Under the pieces are notes generated by a model. It saw nothing but the letters and a program-made list of their open reading frames with translations. It had not been told where the DNA came from and ran no database searches. This document shows positions 57,005-64,000 of a DNA stretch of 64,000 nucleotides, one piece after another; position 1 is the stretch's first letter; each line of letters starts with the position of its first letter. Source of the stretch: Ruthenibacterium lactatiformans (GTDB lineage: Bacteria > Bacillota > Clostridia > Oscillospirales > Ruminococcaceae); contig NZ_JXXK01000005.1 of assembly GCF_000949455.1 (NCBI RefSeq), positions 62,001 to 126,000 of the forward strand. The letters run 5' to 3'. Position numbers and translations under genes: made by a program.

Positions 57005-57463
57005 TCACTCCCGCCGCGGCGCACCGGCAGCGCTTAAGGCTCCGGCCCGCGTCTCCTCCTCTTCATGAAACGCAGAGTGCTCACCGAAGGAGGGCACGAA
57101 CAGGAATTTCCGGATGGCAAAGATCAGCGCGATGGTGACGATGCCGATGAGATTTTCCAGCGGCGAAGTATGCTCCACCACCATCTGCCGGGCGATGGCG
57201 AACAGAAGCACCTCAATGGCGGAGCCGGGCGTATGCTTTGCCAGCATCTTGATAAACTCCACGCCGATGATCAGGTTGAACGCGTGGCCCAAAAACACTG
57301 TAAAGCCCTCGTGGGCTTTCGGATCGCCCGCAAGGCTGAACACCTCGCGCACCACCTGTATACCCGCGATAACAATGGCGATGAGCACGATGATGGAAAT
57401 GGCGATTTCAATAACGCTTGCAAAAAACGCTACCTTGCGCCGTAAATATTCCTTGACACGCAC
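57005..57463 (-). CDS. PsiE-like small integral membrane protein
   Basis: A 152-aa protein with four predicted helices. Text such as IVLIAIVIAGIQVVREVFSL, GVEFIKMLAKHTPGSAIEVL and IARQMVVEHTSPLENLIGI, with the closing helix FAIRKFLFV, resembles PsiE-type proteins. The role is not known; the phosphate link of E. coli PsiE should not be assumed. The start is GTG 57463 with GGAGG seven bases upstream. The tail is acidic, then Ala/Gly/Arg-rich. Confidence 0.75.
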   Translation of the reverse strand: MRVKEYLRRKVAFFASVIEIAISIIVLIAIVIAGIQVVREVFSLAGDPKAHEGFTVFLGHAFNLIIGVEFIKMLAKHTPGSAIEVLLFAIARQMVVEHTSPLENLIGIVTIALIFAIRKFLFVPSFGEHSAFHEEEETRAGALSAAGAPRRE

Positions 57464-57502
57464 GGCAAATCCTCCTTTTCTGCTGCTCCGTCCCGGCCGC
57501 GC

Positions 57503-58264
57503 TCAGCCAGCCAAAGGCCTGTGGACGCACGCTTTGCGGTAAACCGACCAAACGAACAGGCAAACCGCGGCGTTCACCGCCAGAATGATTCCTTCACTGC
57601 ACCACATGCTCCGCAGCAGCCCCAACTGGGACAGCGCCGCGGGAATATTCGCCGCGGCATGCAGCAGCACCGCCGCGAAATAGTACCAGATGGGAACGCG
57701 CCGGGTGACCGCCATCCACACCAGGATGGACAGCGCCATATGCAGCGCCATTGCCGCGATGCGTTCTACACCGGCAGCCCAGAACGCGCCCGCCCCCGCG
57801 GCCCCAAGCGCGTCCGTTACCTGCGGCGCGGCGGGCGCGCCCAGCATCACCGCAGCGTTCACGGCGGCGTTCACCCCTGCCAGCAGCGCAGCCTCCACGC
57901 CGCCGTGGCCAATGCCGTAGCCTACGCCCAACGCCAGATCCCTGTCTTTTTTGCACAGCAGCGACAGACCCATCAGGCGGCCTGTTTCCTCAAACAGGCC
58001 CGCGGCAAGGCAGCCGTAAGCCGTATAGGCCGCCGGATACAGCGTAATAGCCGGAAACAGGGAGAACACCGCCGCGTGGAGCAGCTGCTCCAGCACCAAC
58101 GCATAGCCGATGAAACAACCGGCGCCCACCAGCGCGGCCAGCAAGCCGCGGCCTGTTTTACGCTTGAGGACGGCAAGCGCCGCAACAGGCAGCGCGATGG
58201 AAACCAGCACCGTAAAAATGCATCCTGCAATGGATGCGGCTGAGAAGACGGGGGCAGCAGACAC
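57503..58264 (-). CDS. YhfC-family intramembrane glutamic-type protease-like protein
   Basis: A 253-aa membrane protein of the YhfC family, relatives of PrsW and CPBP proteases, with about seven helices. The conserved FEETGRLMGLSLL and YGIGHGGVEAALLAG carry the Glu and His residues expected at the active site, and VLLHAAANIPAAL supplies another His. The start is GTG 58264 (VSAAPVFS) with GGAGG upstream. It is 40 bp upstream of the PsiE-like gene, probably one transcript. Confidence 0.85.
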   Translation of the reverse strand: MSAAPVFSAASIAGCIFTVLVSIALPVAALAVLKRKTGRGLLAALVGAGCFIGYALVLEQLLHAAVFSLFPAITLYPAAYTAYGCLAAGLFEETGRLMGLSLLCKKDRDLALGVGYGIGHGGVEAALLAGVNAAVNAAVMLGAPAAPQVTDALGAAGAGAFWAAGVERIAAMALHMALSILVWMAVTRRVPIWYYFAAVLLHAAANIPAALSQLGLLRSMWCSEGIILAVNAAVCLFVWSVYRKACVHRPLAG

Positions 58265-58338
58265 AGAGCATCCTCCTTTTCCGGACGTTGACACCGCTTA
58301 TTGAAACAGAGAACCTGACAGCCGATACCGGAGCGTCC

Positions 58339-58485
58339 ACCCCTTTTTGGCGGCATTCGCCGGGTGGCTTGCACTTTGCCGCGCAAAGATGCATGGCCTT
58401 GCCACCGCCAGCTTTTTCCCCGGACTTTTCTTTTTTATCTCTTTGCCTTTTTCGACAGTCTGCGTCCGTCCCTTTTCAAGAAGCG
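58339..58485 (+). repeat. dispersed repeat copy with terminator-like end
   Basis: Contains CCACCCCTTTTT, TTTGCCGCGCAAAG, AGCTTTTTCCCCGGACTTTT, TTTTTCGACAGTCTG and a closing CGTCCG/CGGACG hairpin with Ts. The last 55 bp match 12981-13033 almost exactly, and the whole matches 51541-51690 (inverted) more loosely. It fills the 238-bp gap between two minus-strand genes and may end transcripts. Confidence 0.75.
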
Positions 58486-58502
58486 GACGTTTCTCCGGTT
58501 TG

Positions 58503-61337
58503 TTACGGTTTTTTTGCAAAGGGAACGGATGCGATGATGGCGCACCATACGAGCTGATACGCCAGCACCGTGCCCAGAGAAAGGCCCGTAAGGCCCTCGT
58601 AAAAGCCCAACGCCACACTGAGCACCGCACCCAGCGCCACAGCGGCCGTCTGCACAACGCCCGCAAGGCGTTCGCCTGCGGCCGCGCGCGCGGCCGCGCG
58701 CATGCCGCCCAGGAAGGACGCGCATGCACCTGTGTGCATCATCACGCCCTCGCTCTCGGGACGGTAGGCAAGCTCGGTCTCCAGGGCGTCCTGCTCATGC
58801 TGAGACAGCACCTTGACCGTTCCCTCCGGAATGCCGTAAGTCGCGGCCACCAGCGGCGCGGTAATGTTGAAATCGTCTGCCTGCACCAGCACGCTGATAC
58901 CGCTCTGCGCCAGACTGTCCAATGTTTCTGCGGCGCGGCGGTCGGGCCGGTAGCTGACGAGGAACATGCCGAACAGCTTGCCCGCCACCGCAAGATAGAT
59001 GGGAGAGCGCTGGCCGTTCTTCGTATATTTTCTCTCGTAGTCCAAAGAGGGTACTTCAATGTCATGGCGCTTCATCATCTCGCGGCTGCCCAGCAGAACA
59101 CGGCGGTGCTCGATCCACCCGGTAAAGCCGTAACCGATTTCCACCGAGGCGTTTTCCACGCCGGCCAGCAGCTTCTCGTTGTTGTCCAGCATGCCCATGA
59201 ACACGCCGCGCAGCGTCTCGCAGCTGGGCGACAGCAGGCTGGCTGCATAAAGGATGGCAATGTCGATGCGCTCTTTTTCAAAGGTTTTGATGCCGTGCAG
59301 GCGCACGCTGCCCGCGGGGAACAGCTCCCGCGCGCTCAGCAGCACCGTGTTGGCGCTCCCCAGTGTTTCCACTGCGCTCGGCCCCGGAACCACGGCGCCG
59401 CAGCGGGACGTGGCCTGCTGCATCAAGCTGGTGGGCAGCGCGTACACAAGCGTCGCCGCCAGAGGCGCGCTCAGGCTCAAGGCCGCAGCCAGGCCGGAGA
59501 GCGCAGATATCACGCCGCCGCCCTTTACGCCTGCGACAACAGCGCACACCAGCGCCGCGCCGCCCAGGCCCCAGCACAGCTTCTGCACCACGGCGTCCGC
59601 CGCGCGGGGAGAAAAGCTCTGGCGCAAAAATCCCTTGACCAGCGCTGTAGGACGGTTCAGCAGCAGACGCGGTTCCGGCTCGCCCAAACCGTCGCACAGC
59701 CGCTTTGCCAGCTGTTCCTTTTCCAGCAGAAACGCGGCCGCATGCTCCTCGCCGGAGCTTGCCAGCGCAAAATTCGCGCACACAGCGCGGATCTGCAGCC
59801 ATTTGCCCAGCGCGTTGCCGCACAGCAGCAGCGCCGCCACGGGCGCAAACAGCGTCACGGCCTCCGGATCAAAATTTTTCGCATCAAACAGCAGCGCCGC
59901 ATTCTGCAGCGCCGCTCCCACCACGGCCAGCGCAGTGAAGCTGTCGGACGTAGGCTGGAGCGCAAGGCCCCGCAGGCCCGCCCCCAGCGTGGTGATGGAG
60001 CTGAAAGCCGCTACGGCCAACAGAACGAAATTTGTGACAAGATAAGTAAGCGGAGCCGTGTGCGGGTCCAGCACGCCAATGGGCGGCAGCCAGCCCGTGC
60101 GGGCCGAGAGGCCCAAATACAACAGGAACAGCGTCAGCACGCCCGTAAGCACGGTGCGCGCCAGGCGTGTCTGGCGCATGGAGGCCAGTTCCTGGGCAAC
60201 CGCCGGCGCGTCGGACAGGCGGTTGTATTCGCCTATCTCCTCCTCCGGGGCCAGCGCGCCGGAGTTTTTCCTGCGCAGCGGCTCGTATTCGCCCGTGCCG
60301 TCGCCGTCCAGCGGGATATCGATGTCCATTGCGCGGGTATCGCGCCGCTTGCGCGCAGCGCCCAGGTCGAATGTGTCGGCTCTGGCAATGGCCCGCGCCA
60401 AAAAGGAGGCGGACATAGGTGCGGGCGTGTCCTGCGGGTTTGCCTGGGGCACGTCCAGATCCAGCGTGCTGCCGAAAGTGCGCCCATTGGCTCCGGGCGC
60501 GCCCTGCTCCGGCGCATCCGCCCGGCCCGGCACGGGCGCGCCCGGAATGCACTGCTCGGGGCGGATGGCGTCAAATTCCCCGGTATAGCCCTCCTCCAGA
60601 GCGGCCTCGTAGTACTCGCCTGCCTCGCCCTGGGCAAACTCATCCTCGAATTCCTCTTCTTCTTTTTTGGCAAACAGCTTCGCCCAGAAGCCGCTCTTTT
60701 CTTTTTTACGACGGCCGCTCTCACCCAGCGTAGGGTCGTCGATCACGGCGGTTGCGAAGAAATCGCGGAAACGGTCGTCTACTTCGCCGAACAGATTGTT
60801 TCCGGTAACGGGGGCGGCCTGCTCCTGTTCCTGCGCAGGCTGGGAGCCGCGCCGGAGCACCGCCTCCCGCGCCGCGCTCAGCACGGCTTCACCCGCGGCA
60901 CTGTGCAGCGTATTTTCCGCCTCGCGGCGTGCCTCTTCCATAATGCGCGCGCGTTCCTCCGCCTGCTTTTGCGCCTCGGCCTCGGAATACGCCTTAATGT
61001 CCGGCAGCTCCACCGTGGGCACTTCGTCCTCAACAAGCGCGGGCTCCGGTTCAGGCTCCGCCGCGGGTTCCGGCGCTTTCTCGGGAGCGGGCTGGGGAAT
61101 CTCCGGCAGCGGATCGTTTTTTTCGTGGGCAAACTCAGGCACCGGCAGCAAGATCGGCTCTACCGGAGCGCGCTTTTTTCCGGTCCCGACGCCCAGTTCG
61201 GATAAAATGGCGTCCAGGTCCGCATCCGAACTCTGTGCCGGACGGGCTGCCGCGGGCGCGTCCGCCCGCTTCTTCTGCACCTGCTCGAGGATATGGTCGA
61301 GCTCTGAAGCTGTGATATGCGGTTTCTGATCGCTCAA
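58503..61337 (-). CDS. P-type ATPase-like membrane protein lacking the phosphorylation motif
   Basis: A 944-aa protein. Residues 1-380 are charged, Pro/Glu/Ala-rich and probably disordered. From about 397 several membrane helices follow in P-type ATPase order. At about 640-670, where metal and cation ATPases read up to the DKTGT phosphorylation site, it has YALPTSLMQQATSRCGAVVP, then SAVETLGSANTVLLSARELF, with no DKTGT. At about 820 VLVQADDFNITAPLV stands where TGDN and its neighbours belong. It therefore cannot form the aspartyl-phosphate. The TTG start (61337) follows GGAGGG and overlaps the rlmB stop. Confidence 0.75.
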   Translation of the reverse strand: MSDQKPHITASELDHILEQVQKKRADAPAAARPAQSSDADLDAILSELGVGTGKKRAPVEPILLPVPEFAHEKNDPLPEIPQPAPEKAPEPAAEPEPEPALVEDEVPTVELPDIKAYSEAEAQKQAEERARIMEEARREAENTLHSAAGEAVLSAAREAVLRRGSQPAQEQEQAAPVTGNNLFGEVDDRFRDFFATAVIDDPTLGESGRRKKEKSGFWAKLFAKKEEEEFEDEFAQGEAGEYYEAALEEGYTGEFDAIRPEQCIPGAPVPGRADAPEQGAPGANGRTFGSTLDLDVPQANPQDTPAPMSASFLARAIARADTFDLGAARKRRDTRAMDIDIPLDGDGTGEYEPLRRKNSGALAPEEEIGEYNRLSDAPAVAQELASMRQTRLARTVLTGVLTLFLLYLGLSARTGWLPPIGVLDPHTAPLTYLVTNFVLLAVAAFSSITTLGAGLRGLALQPTSDSFTALAVVGAALQNAALLFDAKNFDPEAVTLFAPVAALLLCGNALGKWLQIRAVCANFALASSGEEHAAAFLLEKEQLAKRLCDGLGEPEPRLLLNRPTALVKGFLRQSFSPRAADAVVQKLCWGLGGAALVCAVVAGVKGGGVISALSGLAAALSLSAPLAATLVYALPTSLMQQATSRCGAVVPGPSAVETLGSANTVLLSARELFPAGSVRLHGIKTFEKERIDIAILYAASLLSPSCETLRGVFMGMLDNNEKLLAGVENASVEIGYGFTGWIEHRRVLLGSREMMKRHDIEVPSLDYERKYTKNGQRSPIYLAVAGKLFGMFLVSYRPDRRAAETLDSLAQSGISVLVQADDFNITAPLVAATYGIPEGTVKVLSQHEQDALETELAYRPESEGVMMHTGACASFLGGMRAAARAAAGERLAGVVQTAAVALGAVLSVALGFYEGLTGLSLGTVLAYQLVWCAIIASVPFAKKP

Positions 61338-62137
61338 ATAGAACCCTCCGTTCCGCGCTGGCGCATGATCTCATACAGAATAATGCCGGTGGCGACCGAC
61401 ACGTTGAAACTGTCCACCCCCGTGCCGCCGCCCGCCATGGGCAGACTGAGAACACCGTCACACAGGGACTTCACCAGCGGCGAAACACCGCTGCCCTCAC
61501 TGCCCGCCACCAACGCAATGGGGCCTGTAAGGTTTTGCTGGAAAGCGGGGCGTCCGTCCATGTCCGCGCAATAGACAAATACATTCTGCGCCTTCAGCCT
61601 GCGGACAGCCTCGCCGATGTTGGCCACACGCGCCACGGGCAGCCTTGCCGCCGCGCCCGCGCTGCTTTTGAGTACAGTAGGTGTAACAGGTACGCCGCCG
61701 CGCCGCGGTATCACCACGCCGTGAGCACCGCACAGCAGCGCCGTGCGGATGATCGCGCCCAGGTTATGGGGATCCTCCACGCCGTCCGCCAGCAGCAAAA
61801 AGGGCGGCTCGCCCCGGCGCGCCGCCTCGGCCAGCAAGTCATCCAGCGAGACATAATCCACACTGGCCGCCCACGCCGCAACGCCCTGGTGGCCTTCCGT
61901 GCCGCACATGCCGCGCAGCTTGGCCGCGTGCACACGCTTGACCACAGCGCCCGCCTCGCGGGCGATGGCCGTATAATATCCCGCCTGTGCGGCGTTCATG
62001 GTATCCTGTACGAACACGGTATCCACGGCCGCACCGCTTTTGAGCAGCTCCGTCACGGCATTTTTGCCGTACACAAATGTGGGATCCTGCTCTGTTTTGT
62101 GTTCAAATCTATCGTTTTTCTTCTCTGCCCGTTCCAT
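61334..62137 (-). CDS. rlmB: 23S rRNA (guanosine-2'-O-)-methyltransferase RlmB-type
   Basis: A 267-aa SpoU/TrmH-family SPOUT methyltransferase. The N-terminal substrate-binding domain starts PTFVYGKNAVTELLKSG. The knot motifs are LLLADGVEDPHNLGAIIRTA, LVAGSEGSGVSPLV and LPMAGGGTGVDSFNVSVATG. RlmB methylates G2251 of 23S rRNA; the related TrmH cannot be fully excluded. A structured element (62233-62353) stands about 100 bp upstream on the same strand. It is translationally coupled to the P-type ATPase-like gene by a TTGA overlap. Confidence 0.92.
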   Translation of the reverse strand: MERAEKKNDRFEHKTEQDPTFVYGKNAVTELLKSGAAVDTVFVQDTMNAAQAGYYTAIAREAGAVVKRVHAAKLRGMCGTEGHQGVAAWAASVDYVSLDDLLAEAARRGEPPFLLLADGVEDPHNLGAIIRTALLCGAHGVVIPRRGGVPVTPTVLKSSAGAAARLPVARVANIGEAVRRLKAQNVFVYCADMDGRPAFQQNLTGPIALVAGSEGSGVSPLVKSLCDGVLSLPMAGGGTGVDSFNVSVATGIILYEIMRQRGTEGSI

Positions 62138-62232
62138 CCGCAGCCTCCAGAATTTTCAAAAAAGCCCCGCCCGTCCGGTTCCCGCATACTGCGCTCCGCA
62201 TGCAGCGTGCGCGCAGCCGCGCAGCGGCCTCG

Positions 62233-62353
62233 ACAAAACCGCACTTGCTGCGGTTTTGCGTGTTTCAATGTTCTCAAACCCATGCGCACCAGCGCATCCG
62301 CGTGTGCCGGGCACACGCGCAGCCGCGCAAGCGGCGGGTTTGAGGCTATTATA
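62233..62353 (-). ncRNA. structured leader/sRNA element, copy 3
   Basis: Minus strand: TATAAT (62353-62348), then CTCAAACCC-type closing stem (GCCTCAAACCC with GGGTTTGAG) around three perfect hairpins (GCCGC-ttgc-GCGGC, GCGTGTGC/GCACACGC, ATGCGC/GCGCAT). The linker GAACATTGAAAC and the terminator-like stem AAAACCGCA-gcaag-TGCGGTTTT follow. It lies between the gene at 62428 and rlmB, both minus strand. The -35 (TAGCAA) is weak. Confidence 0.7.
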
Positions 62354-62427
62354 ACACAGATACCGCATCTTTGCTATAATTTCCGCCGGATTTCGGGCAT
62401 TTTCGCCTGAGCCTGACAGCAGCGCGC

Positions 62428-62679
62428 TTACAAAAGGAACCACAGCAGCACAGCGGCGGCCGTGGCAGCCGCTGCCCACAGCGCGGCGCGCGCGCCCGGT
62501 CCCAGCGGCAAAATACTGCGCCGCCACGAAACCAGGCCGGAAACATATTTTTCCGCCGCATCCTGCTGGCACCCCAACTGCACCGCGCGGCTTTCCGGCT
62601 TAAAAAACACCAGCACCCGTTCGATGCTCTCGTCCTGCGGCTCCACAATTTCCACCACGCACTTGTTTACGCCTTTCAT
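62428..62679 (-). CDS. hypothetical single-helix membrane protein, 83 aa
   Basis: A small protein with a soluble N-terminal part (KCVVEIVEPQDESIERVLVF) and one C-terminal membrane helix (ALWAAAATAAAVLLWFLL), so it is tail-anchored with the N-terminus inside. ATG 62679 follows AAAGGGGG. I do not recognise the family. Followed by structured element copy 3. Confidence 0.7.
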   Translation of the reverse strand: MKGVNKCVVEIVEPQDESIERVLVFFKPESRAVQLGCQQDAAEKYVSGLVSWRRSILPLGPGARAALWAAAATAAAVLLWFLL

Positions 62680-62841
62680 TCCGGTCCCCCTTTCCCGCCC
62701 GCCTGCCGCGGGCTTACGGAAAGTTTTGTCTCCGGTGCGCAATTTAAACAATTTCTTCTTTTAAATTTCGGCGTTCACTGTTTAATGGAATTCGTAAAGG
62801 TGCATATACATTTTGTAAAAGGTATTTTTTTCCTTATTGAA

Positions 62842-62953
62842 TGTTGAAAACCCTGTTGAAAGTGTTGACAACCCGCCTGTTTTGCCCATTTGCGGGCTTT
62901 TTGAGAGAAGTTTTCGACTGTGTTTTCAACACCCTGTTGAAAACTTTCCACAA
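62842..62953. other. AT-rich intergenic region with DnaA-box-like cluster
   Basis: Within 62680-63217, a 538-bp gap clearly richer in A and T than the rest, six 9-mers resemble DnaA boxes or each other: TGTTGAAAA (62842), TGTTGAAAG (62854), TGTTGACAA (62863), TTTTCAACA (62923), TGTTGAAAA (62935) and TTTCCACAA (62945). A short GCCC/GGGC stem with TTTTT sits at 62884-62902. It may be an origin-type or DnaA-regulated region. dnaA, dnaN and rpmH are not seen. Confidence 0.45.
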
Positions 62954-63139
62954 AACCCCGGGTTTATTCCAAAGTGTCAAGTTGGAATTTTGACGATTTT
63001 AAACGGGAAACATTTCCACTTTTCGCCGTTTTTACAAAAAATTCGCGCAAGGTTTACACCTTTACGCACCTTGAAATTTTTGCAAATATACCTGGGAATC
63101 GCTTCCATCGCGGGCGGCCTTCCATGCATTTTTCTGCGC

Positions 63140-63168
63140 TTGCCGCGGGGCGGCGTTTGTGATATCAT
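63140..63168 (+). promoter_or_regulatory. promoter of the ArsR/SdpR-SdpI pair
   Basis: TTGCCG (63140-63145), 17-bp spacer, TATCAT (63163-63168), 50 bp before the GTG start. Confidence 0.65.
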
Positions 63169-63217
63169 TCATTTAGACGAGCGTCGAAAGAAAAGCAGCG
63201 GAAGGAGCGGTGCGCGC

Positions 63218-63499
63218 GTGTTCGACAAAACGTTCAAAGCCCTGTCCGACCCCACCCGCCGCCAGATCCTGGAGCTGCTGCGCAGAGGGCCGAAAAGCGC
63301 CGGTGAGATATCCGAACAGTTCGGCACCAGCGGAGCCACCATCTCCCACCATCTTTCCGTTCTGAAAGACGCGGGCCTGGTGAGTGACGAAAAGCGCGGC
63401 AAGTATATTTTTTACGAGCTGGACACCAGTGTTTTACAGGACATGCTTGCATGGGTGGCCGGTTTTGCAAAGGGAGACGGCGATGAAACAAAGCAATAA
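63218..63499 (+). CDS. ArsR/SdpR family transcriptional repressor
   Basis: A 93-aa winged-helix regulator. It reads FKALSDPTRRQILELLRRG, AGEISEQFGTSGATISHHLS (recognition helix), then LKDAGLVSDEKRGKYIFYEL. No metal-binding cysteines are present, so it is SdpR-like rather than a metal sensor. The start is GTG 63218 with GAAGGAG upstream. Its 3' end overlaps the SdpI-like gene by 17 nt, an autoregulated pair like SdpR-SdpI of Bacillus. Confidence 0.88.
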   Translation: MFDKTFKALSDPTRRQILELLRRGPKSAGEISEQFGTSGATISHHLSVLKDAGLVSDEKRGKYIFYELDTSVLQDMLAWVAGFAKGDGDETKQ

Positions 63500-64000
63500 A
63501 ACAGAATGGGCCATCTGGGGCGTGTGCGCCCTGTCGTTTGCCGTGACGCTGGCGCTGCTGCCTCTGCTGCCCGCACGCATCCCCGTCCATTGGAACGTGG
63601 ACGGGCAGATCGACGGCTGGGCGGCACGCCCGGGAGCGTTTTTCGGCCCGGCCATGGGGCTGGGCCTGAGCCTTTTGATGAAATTTCTGCCCTACATCGA
63701 CCCGCGCCGCCGCAGCTATGAAAAGTTCGGCCGCGCGTACGATGCGTTCCGGCTGGCGCTGGCGCTGTTCGTGCTTATCCTGCAGGGCGTTACGCTGTAC
63801 GCTGCGTTTTATCCGGATGGACTGGATGTTTCCCGCATCATTGCCGCCTGTGTGGGCGCGCTGCTGTGCGTAGCGGGCAATTATATGCCCAAGTTCCGGC
63901 ACAACTATTTCTGCGGTATCCGTACGCCGTGGACGCTGGCCAGCGAAACGTGCTGGCGGCGCACCCACCGCTTTGCGGGGCCGCTGTGGTTCTGGGGCGG
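63483..64000 (+). CDS. SdpI/DUF1648 family membrane protein (partial, runs off the window)
   Basis: The visible 172 residues show the DUF1648 start (WAIWGVCALSFAVTLALLPL, ARIPVHWNVDGQIDGWA) and the SdpI region (NYMPKFRHNYFCGIRTPWTL, ETCWRRTHRFAGPLW). Family members give immunity to the SDP peptide or act as signal receptors that hold SdpR at the membrane. ATG 63483 lies within the repressor gene. The C-terminus is beyond base 64000. Confidence 0.9.
   Translation, partial: MKQSNKTEWAIWGVCALSFAVTLALLPLLPARIPVHWNVDGQIDGWAARPGAFFGPAMGLGLSLLMKFLPYIDPRRRSYEKFGRAYDAFRLALALFVLILQGVTLYAAFYPDGLDVSRIIAACVGALLCVAGNYMPKFRHNYFCGIRTPWTLASETCWRRTHRFAGPLWFWG

Overview
The window reads as a GC-rich (roughly 60 percent) chromosome segment of a Gram-positive Clostridia, most likely an Oscillospirales/Ruminococcaceae-type gut anaerobe. 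The reasons are strong AGGAGG-type ribosome sites, many GTG/TTG starts, Firmicutes families (RqcH, TrmK, DegV, QueT, DUF1292, DUF3842, YhfC, SdpI), lipoproteins with Clostridia-style signal peptides, and sigma-A promoters close to TTGACA-17-TATAAT. There is no transposase, integrase, CRISPR array or rRNA. The long ORFs antisense to genes are GC-driven shadows and were left out.

Layout. 1-8.4 kb: rqcH, a DUF1858-trmK-Nif3 operon, a GH25 lysozyme, a GNAT/nucleotidyltransferase pair, an aldo/keto reductase and a PLDc_N mini-protein. 8.4-13.6 kb: four 70-bp tandem repeats before an SPFH/prohibitin-like gene, then serC-serA and an alkyltransferase-like gene. 14-26.7 kb: housekeeping genes (pdxK, trmL, DegV, GT2, flavin reductase, azlCD, queT with a pseudoknotted leader, LUD, DUF1292, a cyclophilin lipoprotein, cardiolipin synthase, a CofE-like ligase). 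27-39.2 kb: an accessory catabolic locus on the minus strand with a divergent AraC regulator. It encodes a sugar-type ABC importer, DUF4127, an AAC(3)-fold acetyltransferase, a PfkB/ribokinase-like kinase, DUF4434 and two ADP-ribosylglycohydrolase-family proteins. 39.3-43 kb: a guanine-type purine riboswitch leading TatD, an NCS2 purine permease and an M20 amidohydrolase. 43-51.5 kb: AIM24, a papain-like protein, two tRNA-Ser genes, an FMN-binding lipoprotein, an XRE-S24 regulator, a radical-SAM/DUF4130 DNA-repair pair, a NUDIX hydrolase and a broken ATPase gene. 52-58.3 kb: DUF3795 proteins, a flavodoxin-fold reductase, a membrane MutS-like ATPase, a decayed DUF1232 gene, a cyclophilin, GtrA, PsiE-like and YhfC proteins. 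58.5-64 kb: a P-type ATPase-like protein with a replaced catalytic motif, rlmB, an AT-rich region with DnaA-box-like motifs, and an SdpR/SdpI-type pair cut by the window end.

The most interesting finding is a family of about 120-nt structured elements on the minus strand, with three full copies (62233-62353, 8618-8739, 4092-4212) and one divergent copy (3968-4065). Each begins with TATAAT, has a closing stem that covaries between copies, encloses two or three short hairpins and ends in an intrinsic-terminator-like hairpin. Every copy lies before a co-directional gene: trmK operon (tandem pair), PLDc_N, and rlmB. They look like undescribed leaders/attenuators or multicopy small RNAs. A second candidate system is the ADP-ribosylglycohydrolase/ribokinase ABC operon, which looks built to import and break down an unidentified ribosylated or amino-sugar compound.
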